A stretch of DNA of 14,327 nucleotides from Solirubrobacterales bacterium 70-9 (GTDB taxonomy: Bacteria > Actinomycetota > Thermoleophilia > Solirubrobacterales > 70-9). Positions 1-6,260 of this stretch are shown here, piece after piece (the stretch's first letter is position 1; each line of letters opens with the position of its first letter). Where the stretch lies: NCBI GenBank assembly GCA_001898095.1, contig MKSH01000019.1, positions 6,943 through 21,269 on the forward strand, written 5' to 3'. A program made the position numbers and the translations under genes. The notes beneath the pieces were generated by a model, which had not been told where the DNA came from, did not search any database, and saw only the letters and a program-made list of their open reading frames with translations.

Positions 1-213
1 CTCGCCGCCGACCTGCCGATCTCCCGCCAGGCCGTCGCCAAGCACCTCGCGACCCTGGGACGCGCGGGCCTCGTCTCCGAGAGCCGCCGTGGCCGCGAGC
101 ACCGCTTCGAGCTCGATCCCCGCCCCCTCGCCGACGCCGCCGCCTGGCTCACCACCGTCGGCGCCGAGTGGGACACCCGCCTCGCCGACCTCCAACGCCT
201 GCTCAAAGGTTGA
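1..213 (+). CDS. ArsR-family transcriptional regulator, C-terminal part (5' end outside window)
   Basis: The reading frame is open from base 1 to a TGA at 211-213 and gives 70 residues. They begin in the middle of a winged helix-turn-helix: ISRQAVAKHLATL is the recognition-helix region, AGLVSESRRGREHRFEL is the wing. The C-terminal segment (PLADAAAWL...WDTRLADLQRLL) is typical of ArsR/SmtB-like repressors that are often encoded next to SRPBCC/AHSA1 proteins; that partner, if present, would lie outside the window. No metal-binding cysteines are visible in the part seen. The role would be DNA-binding repression with an unknown signal. The TGA stop forms the first three bases of the hairpin stem that follows. 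The family call is fairly sure; target and ligand cannot be told. Confidence 0.85.
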   Translation, partial: LAADLPISRQAVAKHLATLGRAGLVSESRRGREHRFELDPRPLADAAAWLTTVGAEWDTRLADLQRLLKG

Positions 214-255
214 TGGGCCGAAAAGCGCTGATATAGAGCGCTTTTCGGCCCATCA
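211..255. terminator. Perfect 19-bp inverted repeat between convergent genes (likely bidirectional terminator)
   Basis: Bases 211-229 are exactly reverse-complementary to 237-255, with a 7-nt loop (GATATAG). The stem is GC-rich at its outer part and contains AAAA/TTTT internally. It starts on the TGA stop of the ArsR gene and ends 6 bp before the stop of the convergent response-regulator gene. The position and symmetry suggest a terminator or 3'-end stabiliser serving both strands. There is no clear trailing U-tract in either direction, so it is not a canonical intrinsic terminator. Confidence 0.75.
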
Positions 256-261
256 ACATCG

Positions 262-966
262 TTAATCGTCGTCGCCTGAGAACTTGTAGCCGACGCCGCG
301 TACGGTGACGACGAGTTCCGGCTTCTGCGGATCGCGCTCGACCTTTTGGCGCAGGTTGGAGATGTGGACGTCGCAGGCGCGCTCGTCGCCGTCGAACTCG
401 GTCTGCCAGAGCTCCTCCATGATCTGGGCGCGGGAGAAGACCTCCCCCGGCCGGCCGACCAGCAGCCGCAGCAGCTGGAACTCCGAGCGGGTCAGGTTCA
501 CCGGCACGCCGCGCACCGTCGCCACGTGCCGCACCAGGTCGATCGACACCGGGCCCGACTCGATCTTCACCTGCTGGGCCATCGGCGAGCGATCGAGCTC
601 CCGCCGACGCAGCTGCGCCCGCACCCGCCCGAGCAGCTCGCGGACCGAGAAGGGCTTGGGGACGTAGTCGTCGGCGCCGACCTCGAGCCCGACCACCTTG
701 TCGACCTCGGCGTCCTTCGCGGTCAGGACGATGATCGGCACGGCGCTCCGCGCCCGCACGTCGCGGCAGATGTCGAGGCCGCTCGGCCCCGGCATCATGA
801 TGTCGAGGATCAGCAGGTCGAAGGGGATGCCCTCCCCCAGCAGATCGCTCGCCTCGTCGCCGTCGGCGGCGGGCGTCACGTCGAAGCCCTCCTGGGCGAG
901 CGCGTACCCGACCGAGTCGCGGACCGACGGCTCGTCGTCGGCGATCAGGATCCGACCGCTGCTCAT
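262..966 (-). CDS. Two-component response regulator, OmpR/PhoB family
   Basis: A 234-residue protein of normal length for the family. The receiver domain spans about residues 4-117, with the acidic pair D10/D11, phosphoacceptor D55 (LLILDIMMPGPSG), switch residue T82 (IVLTAKD) and K104 (DDYVPKPF). A winged-helix DNA-binding domain follows at about 132-231 (VNLTRSEFQLLRLL, then DERACDVHISNLRQKVE and TVRGVGYKF). All phosphorylation residues are intact, so it should be an active transcription factor. The ATG is preceded by a purine-rich AGGACGGGG. It lies 107 bp downstream of the sensor kinase gene on the same strand and is presumably its partner. Sequence and domain order are like PhoP/RegX3, but no phosphate genes are in view, so the stimulus is unknown. 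Confidence 0.95.
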   Translation of the reverse strand: MSSGRILIADDEPSVRDSVGYALAQEGFDVTPAADGDEASDLLGEGIPFDLLILDIMMPGPSGLDICRDVRARSAVPIIVLTAKDAEVDKVVGLEVGADDYVPKPFSVRELLGRVRAQLRRRELDRSPMAQQVKIESGPVSIDLVRHVATVRGVPVNLTRSEFQLLRLLVGRPGEVFSRAQIMEELWQTEFDGDERACDVHISNLRQKVERDPQKPELVVTVRGVGYKFSGDDD

Positions 967-1073
967 CGCCCCGTCCTACCCACCGATGACCTGCCCATGC
1001 TCATACATTGCTCAATCTTTCCAAACATCAGGGTTCGTTTGTACGGTTTTAGCCTTAGAGCTTGCTGGGGATC
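967..1073 (-). other. AT-richer intercistronic spacer between kinase and response-regulator genes
   Basis: This 107-bp stretch is visibly lower in GC than the flanking genes. It separates the kinase stop from the regulator's ATG on the minus strand. Such composition could mark an internal promoter for the regulator, but I could not find a convincing -35/-10 pair. A short GCTTG-N10-CAAGC dyad lies at the kinase end. The purine-rich AGGACGGGG close to the regulator's ATG is a plausible ribosome binding site. Confidence 0.3.
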
Positions 1074-2414
1074 TCAAGCCACGGGGGTTGGGCTGGGTTG
1101 TGCAAGCGGAAGCCTCACCCAAAACGTGCTGCCCTCGCCGAGGACCGATTCGGCGCCGATCGTCCCGCCCATCACGTCGACCATCCGCCGCGCGATCGCC
1201 AGTCCGAGGCCAAAGCCCTCTTGCTTGCGCGACTCGCTCCGTCGATAGAAGCGCTCGAAGACTCGCTCGATCTCCGGGCCGGGGATGCCGGTGCCGGTGT
1301 CGATGACCTCCAGCACGACCTCGCCGACCCCTTCGTGGCGGCCACGCAAGGTAACGGTACCGGGTGGCGGCGTGTTCTTGAACGCGTTGGTGAGCAGGCC
1401 GATCATCACCTGCCGCAGCAGGGTCGGGTCGCCGGTCGCGGCGAGGTCCTGCTCGACGTCGACGACGAGATCGATCCGCGGCGGCGGTTCGACCGCGGCG
1501 ACCACGTCGCGGACCGCGATCGCCACGTCGACCACCTCGTTCTCGGCGGCGCCGCGGCTCTCCACCCGGGCCAGGGTGAGCAGGGACTGGGTCAGCGCTT
1601 TCATCCGCTCGGCGTCCTCGGCGAGCCGGTTGAGGAAGTGATCGCGGTCGAGCGGGTTGTTTTTCGCGCCGCTCTGCAGCACCTCGATCGCCCCCGAGAT
1701 CCCGGCCAGCGGATTGCGCAGCTCGTGCGCCGCGTTGGAGATGAAGTCGGCTTCGGCGAGCTCGCGGCGGAGCTCGTCGGTGCGGTCGCGGAGCACCGCG
1801 AGGACGGCGCGCTCGTCGGGCAGCGCACGGGCGGTCATCGCGTAGGCGCGGTCGCCGATCCGCAGCGCCGGGTGGGCGGCGAAGCCGACCTCGGCGGCGC
1901 GCCGCAGCTGCGGCTCGACCACTTCCGGCGGCTCCCCCGAAGCCCCGAGCATGCGCCCGGCGGCGCTGTTGGAGAAGCGCACCGGCCCCTCGTAGTCGGT
2001 GACGATCACCGCGTCGGTGAGCCCGTCGAAGATCGCCGCGAGCTTGTTGCGGTCGGCGGTCAGCACGCCGAAGCTGACCTGGAGCGAGGCGCGCATCGCG
2101 TCCAGCGAGCGCGCCAGGTCGCCGATCTCGTCCAGCCCGGAAGTGGTCAGCGGCGCGTCGAAGGAGCCTTTCGCCATCTCCCCCGCCGCTCGCGCCAGAC
2201 CGACCACCCGGTGGGAGATCGCCACCGCGATCAGGAACCCGGCCAGCACCCCGATCAGCACCGCGGCGAGCAGCGCCTGGTGGTTGTCGCCGAAGAAGTA
2301 GACGGTCGCGGCCGTGATCAAGCTGACCGCCGCAAACGCGCCGGTCAACCAGAGCCGCATACCGATCCGAGGGGTCTCGGCCTGCGGCCGTGAAAGTCCC
2401 TTGCCGCTTGCCAT
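1074..2414 (-). CDS. Membrane sensor histidine kinase (HAMP-PAS-HisKA-HATPase), PhoR/SenX3-like
   Basis: A 446-residue protein. Two hydrophobic helices at about 20-41 and 48-67 are joined by only a few residues (GDNHQ), so there is no extracellular sensor domain. A HAMP linker follows (about 68-120, with LDEIGDLARSLDAM), then a PAS-like domain (about 121-215, LAAIFDGLTDAVIVTDYEG). The HisKA domain has phosphoacceptor H230 in ISNAAHELRNPLAG. The ATPase domain has an N-box at N343 (LLTNAFKN), G1 DTGTGIP (372-378), F-box FERFYRR and G2 GFGLGLA. All catalytic motifs are intact. Domain order matches PhoR/SenX3-type kinases; signal sensing is therefore probably intramembrane or cytoplasmic (inference). 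M1 has no good ribosome binding site and M19, just before the first helix, is an alternative start. It is transcribed ahead of the response regulator. Confidence 0.93.
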   Translation of the reverse strand: MASGKGLSRPQAETPRIGMRLWLTGAFAAVSLITAATVYFFGDNHQALLAAVLIGVLAGFLIAVAISHRVVGLARAAGEMAKGSFDAPLTTSGLDEIGDLARSLDAMRASLQVSFGVLTADRNKLAAIFDGLTDAVIVTDYEGPVRFSNSAAGRMLGASGEPPEVVEPQLRRAAEVGFAAHPALRIGDRAYAMTARALPDERAVLAVLRDRTDELRRELAEADFISNAAHELRNPLAGISGAIEVLQSGAKNNPLDRDHFLNRLAEDAERMKALTQSLLTLARVESRGAAENEVVDVAIAVRDVVAAVEPPPRIDLVVDVEQDLAATGDPTLLRQVMIGLLTNAFKNTPPPGTVTLRGRHEGVGEVVLEVIDTGTGIPGPEIERVFERFYRRSESRKQEGFGLGLAIARRMVDVMGGTIGAESVLGEGSTFWVRLPLAQPSPTPVA

Positions 2415-2417
2415 CAG

Positions 2418-2430
2418 GTGTTACTAACAC
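2418..2430. promoter_or_regulatory. 13-bp dyad GTGTTA-C-TAACAC in divergent kinase/glycosyltransferase region
   Basis: A perfect 6+6 inverted repeat around one central base lies 3 bp upstream of the kinase ATG and 22 bp upstream of the glycosyltransferase ATG. A TTGCCA hexamer at 2408-2413 could be a -35 for the plus-strand gene, but a matching -10 is weak. The dyad is placed where an operator could affect both divergent genes. No regulator can be assigned. Confidence 0.35.
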
Positions 2431-2452
2431 AATCCTGCCAAAAGGGCATGAG

Positions 2453-3238
2453 ATGCGGGCGAAGTCGGCCCCCGTGGAACAATCGCTTGCCTTGCGGACT
2501 CTCGTCTTCATCCCTGCCTGGAACGAGGAGGCGTCGATCGACGGCGTGGTCGCCGACGTGCGCACGCACATCCCCGACGCCGACATCCTCGTCGTCGACG
2601 ACGGCTCGACCGACTCGACCGCCGAGCGGGCGCGTGCCGCCGGCGTCCTCTGCGCCTCGCTGCCCTTCAACCAGGGGCTCGGCTCGGCGCTGCAGACCGG
2701 CTACCTGTGGGCGCTGCGCGAGGGCTACGACTTCTGCGCCCACCTCGACGCCGACGGCCAGCACCCGCCCGCCGAGGTCGCCCGCCTGCTCGCCGAGGTC
2801 CAGGCCAACCGCGCCGATCTGGCGCTGGGATCCCGCTATGCCGAGCGCACCGAGGCCCTGCCGGGAGCCGAGATCGAGGGCGAGGACTACAAGCCGACCT
2901 GGACCCGCACGATCGGCATCAACGTCTTCCGCTTCATCCTCACCCTGGCGACGCGCCAGCGCTTCACCGACACGACCAGCGGCATGCGCGCCGCCAACCG
3001 CCGGGTGATGAAGCTGTTCAGCGAGAACTACTCGCCCGACTTCGCCGAGATCGAGTCGCTGCAGCTGGCGGTCCGCGAAGGGCTGCGGGTCGAGGAGGTG
3101 CCGGTGCGCTTCCTCGAGCGCCAGGGCGGCGCCTCGTTCCTCACCCCGCTGCGCTCGGCCTTCTTCATCTTCAAGGGCCTGATCGTGATCCTGGTCGGGA
3201 TGTTCAAGCCGCGCCGCCACGCCGAGGCGGAGCGATGA
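2453..3238 (+). CDS. Glycosyltransferase family 2 (polyprenyl-phosphate mannosyl/glucosyltransferase-like)
   Basis: A 261-residue GT-A fold enzyme. N-terminal FIPAWNEEASI (19-29) and ILVVDDGSTDST (45-56) bind the nucleotide sugar. HLDADGQHPPAE carries the metal-binding D-x-D (D99, D101); LGSRY and FTDTTSGMRAANR are typical of dolichol-phosphate mannose synthase-like GT2s. A hydrophobic stretch near 236-252 probably contacts the membrane. The reaction is expected to be transfer of a hexose from an NDP-sugar to a polyprenyl phosphate at the inner membrane face; the exact sugar is unknown. The chosen ATG has AAAGGG 6 nt upstream; an earlier in-frame ATG at 2390 would overlap the kinase gene and precede the conserved fold. 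The stop overlaps the next gene's start (ATGA), implying translational coupling. Confidence 0.9.
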   Translation: MRAKSAPVEQSLALRTLVFIPAWNEEASIDGVVADVRTHIPDADILVVDDGSTDSTAERARAAGVLCASLPFNQGLGSALQTGYLWALREGYDFCAHLDADGQHPPAEVARLLAEVQANRADLALGSRYAERTEALPGAEIEGEDYKPTWTRTIGINVFRFILTLATRQRFTDTTSGMRAANRRVMKLFSENYSPDFAEIESLQLAVREGLRVEEVPVRFLERQGGASFLTPLRSAFFIFKGLIVILVGMFKPRRHAEAER

Positions 3239-3699
3239 GCCTCTCCGCGCTCACCCTGCTCGCCGCCGAGGCCGACCGCGTCAGCCTCACCTCGCAGACG
3301 CGGATCATCGCCGCCGTCCTGGCGATCCTCTTCATGCTGCTGATCCTCGACCTGATCCGCCGCGACCGGCTGCAGGAGCGCTACAGCGTGATCTGGTTCG
3401 CGGCCGGGCTGGCGATGCTCGCCGGGGCCGCCTTCCCCGGCCTGCTGCGCTTCGTCGCCGACCTGATGGGCGTCCGCGACACCAACGTGGCGCTGTTCTC
3501 GATCGTGCTCCTGCTGCTGCTCGGGCTGGCGCTGAACTTCAGCGTGATCATGTCCCGGCAGGCGGCCCAGATCACCCGTCTGGCGCAGGAGCGGGCGATC
3601 GAGCGGGCCAAGGAGCAGGCGGCCCGGGAAGCGCTCGAAGGGCGCCTGAACGGGAGGCGGGAGGGCGAGGACGCCCCCGATCCCGATCGGTCAACTTAG
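3235..3699 (+). CDS. DUF2304 small membrane protein
   Basis: A 154-residue protein whose ATG overlaps the preceding glycosyltransferase stop by 4 bp. Three hydrophobic helices lie at about 23-41, 50-76 and 84-106, with the family-typical segment LQERYSVIWFAAG between the first two. The C-terminal 45 residues are charged and helical (QAAQITRLAQERAIERAKEQ), likely a cytoplasmic coiled coil, ending in an acidic, disordered tail. DUF2304 proteins are commonly encoded beside GT2 enzymes; a role as membrane partner or scaffold for polyprenyl-phosphate glycosylation is inferred from that pairing and is not proven. No catalytic residues are visible. Confidence 0.85.
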   Translation: MSLSALTLLAAEADRVSLTSQTRIIAAVLAILFMLLILDLIRRDRLQERYSVIWFAAGLAMLAGAAFPGLLRFVADLMGVRDTNVALFSIVLLLLLGLALNFSVIMSRQAAQITRLAQERAIERAKEQAAREALEGRLNGRREGEDAPDPDRST

Positions 3700-3726
3700 C
3701 CTTTTCGGTCAGTTCGGGAGCCGCAC

Positions 3727-3754
3727 TCAAGGCGGACCTATTAAAGACCGATAT
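3727..3754 (+). promoter_or_regulatory. Possible sigma-28/WhiG-type promoter for the EAL gene (weak)
   Basis: TCAA (3727-3730) is followed after 16 nt by ACCGATAT (3747-3754). The FliA/WhiG consensus is TAAA-N15-GCCGATAA, so this matches with one substitution upstream, two in the -10 and one extra spacer base. The match would place the start of transcription near the ATG at 3761. An alternative reading is a housekeeping -10, TATTAA at 3739-3744, but it lacks a -35. Confidence 0.2.
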
Positions 3755-3760
3755 TCGGAG

Positions 3761-5029
3761 ATGAGCGTGACCCGGACCAAGCCCCTGCCCGCGACGGGGT
3801 CGGCCGAACTGATGGCCGCCATCGCGACCGGGATCCGCTCCGTCTACCAGCCGATCGTCCGCCTCGCCGATCGCCGCGTGGTCGCCTACGAGGCGCTCGC
3901 CCGCGGCCCCGCCGGGTCGCGTCTGGAGCGTCCCGACCTGCTCTTCGCCGCCGCCCGCGAAGAGGGCCTGGAGACGGCCGTGGACTGGGAGTGCTGGCGG
4001 GCCGCCCTGCGCGGTGGCCTGCAGAGCACGATGGGATCCGACCGGGCGCTGTTCGTCAACGTCGAGCCCTCTTCGGCGACCTCCTGGGTGCCGGAGATCG
4101 GCGATCCGCTGCTGGAGGACGCGCTCGACCGCTTCCCGTTGGTGGTCGAGGTGACCGAGCGGGCGCTCCCCAACCACACCACCGACCTGATCCCGCTGGC
4201 CGAGGACCTGCGCCGGCGCGGCGCCCGGATCGCTCTCGACGACGTCGGCACCGACCCGCGCTCGCTCGCCCTGATGCCCTTCCTGCGCCCCGACGTGATC
4301 AAGCTCGACCTCGGCCTCCTCCACAACAGCCCCTCGCGCGAGATCGCCGAGGTCGTCCACGCGGTCAACGCCGAGGCGGAGCGGACCGGCGCACTGATCC
4401 TCGCCGAGGGGATCGAGACCGAGGAACACCTGCGGCGGGCGCTGGCGCTGGGCGCCTCCTACGGGCAGGGCTGGCTCTTCGGCCGTCCCGAAGCGCTGCC
4501 GGCCCACCACGAACCCACCGACGCGATCTTCCCGCTCCGCCACGACGCGACGACGGTCCTGCCGCCCGAAAGCACCCCCTTCGAGATCGTCGCCGCCAAG
4601 CGACCGCTGCGCCGCGCCGACAAGCGCCTGCTGGTCGAGCTGAGCCGCTCGATCGAGCGGCAGACCGTCGCCCAGAGCTCCTCGACCGTGGTGATGAGCA
4701 CCTTCCAGGAGAGGCGCTACTTCACCGCCGAGACCGCGCAGCGCTACTCGGAGCTGGCCGCCGACGCGGCGCTGGTCGCGGCGGTCGGCGTCGGCATGGA
4801 CGCCGAACCGGCGCCGGGCGTGCGCGGCCTCCACATCGAGGCGGACGAGTCGCTGCGCGGCGAGTGGAACGTGATCGTGCTCGGCCCCCACTTCGGCGCC
4901 GCCTTCGTCGCCCGCGACCTCGGCGACGACCTCCCCGACCGCGACCGCCGCTTCGACTTCGCCCTCACCCATGATCGCGATCTGGTCACCGAGGCGGCGC
5001 GAGCGATGATGAGACGCCTCGCCGCCTGA
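3761..5029 (+). CDS. Cyclic-di-GMP phosphodiesterase, EAL domain with C-terminal DICT-like domain
   Basis: A 422-residue cytoplasmic protein. The EAL domain (about 23-245) keeps every residue expected for hydrolysis of c-di-GMP to pGpG: E44 in YEALARG, N100 in FVNVEP, E130 in VVEVTER, D160/D161 in ALDDVG, K181 in IKLDLG, E216 in LAEGIET and Q236 in YGQGWLFG. The C-terminal part (about 272-390, PFEIVAAKRPLRRADKRLL then VVMSTFQERRYF and WNVIVLGPHFGAAFVARD) resembles the DICT sensory domain found with GGDEF/EAL and two-component proteins. There is no GGDEF domain and no membrane segment. GGAG abuts the ATG at 3761 with no spacing but lies 6 nt before an in-frame GTG at 3767, so the true start may be GTG 3767 (two residues shorter). 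It stands alone between the DUF2304 gene and convergent holB. Confidence 0.9.
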   Translation: MSVTRTKPLPATGSAELMAAIATGIRSVYQPIVRLADRRVVAYEALARGPAGSRLERPDLLFAAAREEGLETAVDWECWRAALRGGLQSTMGSDRALFVNVEPSSATSWVPEIGDPLLEDALDRFPLVVEVTERALPNHTTDLIPLAEDLRRRGARIALDDVGTDPRSLALMPFLRPDVIKLDLGLLHNSPSREIAEVVHAVNAEAERTGALILAEGIETEEHLRRALALGASYGQGWLFGRPEALPAHHEPTDAIFPLRHDATTVLPPESTPFEIVAAKRPLRRADKRLLVELSRSIERQTVAQSSSTVVMSTFQERRYFTAETAQRYSELAADAALVAAVGVGMDAEPAPGVRGLHIEADESLRGEWNVIVLGPHFGAAFVARDLGDDLPDRDRRFDFALTHDRDLVTEAARAMMRRLAA

Positions 5030-5038
5030 CCCCGTCGA

Positions 5039-5083
5039 TGAGTTCGCACTTCCAGCCGCTATGCGGTCATTTCTGCGAACTCA
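5039..5083 (-). repeat. 45-bp structured intergenic element, copy 1
   Basis: The outer arms TGAGTTCGCA (5039-5048) and TGCGAACTCA (5074-5083) are a perfect 10-bp inverted repeat. Inside sits a second hairpin, CCGC-TAT-GCGG (5056-5066). Read on the minus strand it aligns without gaps over 45 positions to copy 2 at 6216-6260, sharing the outer arms, a central CATAG and the ending GAAGTGCGAACTCA. It fills the space between the convergent EAL and holB genes and runs into holB, whose TGA stop (5069-5067) lies inside the element. It is probably a bidirectional terminator, a REP-like mobile repeat, or both. Confidence 0.75.
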
Positions 5084-6203
5084 CCCGTTGGGTCGTGCGG
5101 GCGAGCTTGTAGAAGAGCGCTTCCAGCGCCAGCTCCTCGGACACGTTCAGGTCGAGGCCGCGGCGGGTGTCCTGGACCGCGGCGGCGCCGGCGCGCGCCC
5201 AGGCCGGGTCGGCCGCGGCCGTCTGGGAGCGGAGAACGTCGAGGCGGTCGCGGCCGAAGACGACCTCCTCGGCACCCGCGGCGAGCGCCGCCAGGTCGCG
5301 CAGCCAGAGCGCGCAGAGCTCGAGGCCGAGGTCGAGGATCTCGGTGCGCCGCCGCCGGCCCGCCCGTTTGGCGCCGTCGGCGATGTCTTTCGCCGTCCGT
5401 CTGAGGCCTGCCTGGGACTCCTCCTCCAGCACCTCGCGGGCCGCCGCTTCCTCCTCTTCGCCGGCCGCGGTGGCGCGGGCGAGGAGGCGCGCCCAGGGCG
5501 TCCCGGAGAGCTCGTCGGCGAGCACCGCCGCCAGCGTCGACTCGATTACGCCGCGCAGCTCGCGACCGGTCGGCGAGAGCAGCAGGCGGGCCCGCTCGAG
5601 GTCGCCGGCGGCGAGGCGCGCGGCGGCGGCGATCTCCTCCGGGGACGCCCCCGCGGCCTCCTCGGCGGCGACCAGTTGCGCTTCCAGCACGGCTACCGGG
5701 AGCGGCGCGAAGTCGACCGGCTGGCAGCGCGAGGCGATGGTCTCCAGCAGGCCCTCGGGCTCGGAGCTGAGCAGGATCAGGTGGACGTAGGCCGGCGGCT
5801 CCTCCAAGGTCTTCAAGAGCGCGTTCTGGCTCTCGTCGCGCATCGCCTCGGCGGCGTCGATGACGAAGACCCGGTGCTCGCCTTCGAAGGGCCGGTAGGC
5901 GGCGGCGCGGATCACCCGCTCGCGCACCTCGTCGACCATGTGCTGGGCGCCGCGCGGGGCGAGCCAGACGAGGTCCGGGTGCGGCGAGGGGTCGAGCAGG
6001 GCGCGGCGACGGGCGTCGTCGGGGTCGGCGGCGCCGGCGGCGACGATCTCGGCGGCAAAGGCGCGCGCCGCCGCCCGCCTCCCCGCCCCGCGCGGCCCGC
6101 GGAAGAGGTAGGCGTGGGACGGCCCCGCCGCGAGCGCCGCGGTGAGCGCCACGCGCGCCCTCCCCTGGTGCTCCGTCGCCTCCTCCAGCGCCGCGCTACC
6201 CAC
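5067..6203 (-). CDS. holB: DNA polymerase III subunit delta' (clamp loader)
   Basis: A 378-residue AAA+ protein in the size range of delta'. HAYLFRGPRGAGRRAAARAFA (about 30-50) is the P-loop region; the usual lysine is arginine (G36-R43), consistent with delta' subunits that do not hydrolyse ATP. It continues with PHPDLVWL, the Walker B-like RVFVIDAAEAM (111-121), NALLKTLEEPP (128-137), sensor segment ILLSSEPEGLLETI and the SRC motif (158-160) used to contact the neighbouring clamp-loader subunit. The remaining half is the helical collar region and is poorly conserved. It starts with GTG at 6203, 12 bp from element copy 2, behind a G-rich tract. It is the last gene of the topA-tmk-holB cluster, an order also known from other actinobacteria. 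Its last codons and stop lie inside element copy 1. Confidence 0.92.
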   Translation of the reverse strand: MGSAALEEATEHQGRARVALTAALAAGPSHAYLFRGPRGAGRRAAARAFAAEIVAAGAADPDDARRRALLDPSPHPDLVWLAPRGAQHMVDEVRERVIRAAAYRPFEGEHRVFVIDAAEAMRDESQNALLKTLEEPPAYVHLILLSSEPEGLLETIASRCQPVDFAPLPVAVLEAQLVAAEEAAGASPEEIAAAARLAAGDLERARLLLSPTGRELRGVIESTLAAVLADELSGTPWARLLARATAAGEEEEAAAREVLEEESQAGLRRTAKDIADGAKRAGRRRRTEILDLGLELCALWLRDLAALAAGAEEVVFGRDRLDVLRSQTAAADPAWARAGAAAVQDTRRGLDLNVSEELALEALFYKLARTTQRVSSQK

Positions 6204-6215
6204 ACCCCACCCCCG

Positions 6216-6260
6216 TGCGTTCGCAGTTATCCGTACATAGGACGGAGAAGTGCGAACTCA
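6216..6260 (+). repeat. 45-bp structured intergenic element, copy 2
   Basis: Outer arms GTTCGCA (6219-6225) and TGCGAAC (6251-6257) enclose an inner hairpin TCCGT (6230-6234) / ACGGA (6242-6246). The first 42 bases align gap-free with copy 3 (11601-11642), with differences confined to the inner hairpin. On the minus strand the element begins exactly at the TGA stop of tmk and occupies most of the 54-bp gap to holB, ending 12 bp before its GTG. It could act as an intercistronic stabiliser, attenuator or translational block inside the operon. Confidence 0.75.

Noticed and set aside
1012..2670. Minus-strand open frame overlapping the kinase gene
   Set aside because: It is out of frame with the kinase, whose H-, N- and G-boxes are intact, and consists mostly of Arg-rich shadow sequence.
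3572..4972. Minus-strand open frame antisense to the EAL gene
   Set aside because: The EAL frame carries all family motifs. The antisense product is an Asp/Gly/Arg/Val-rich shadow.
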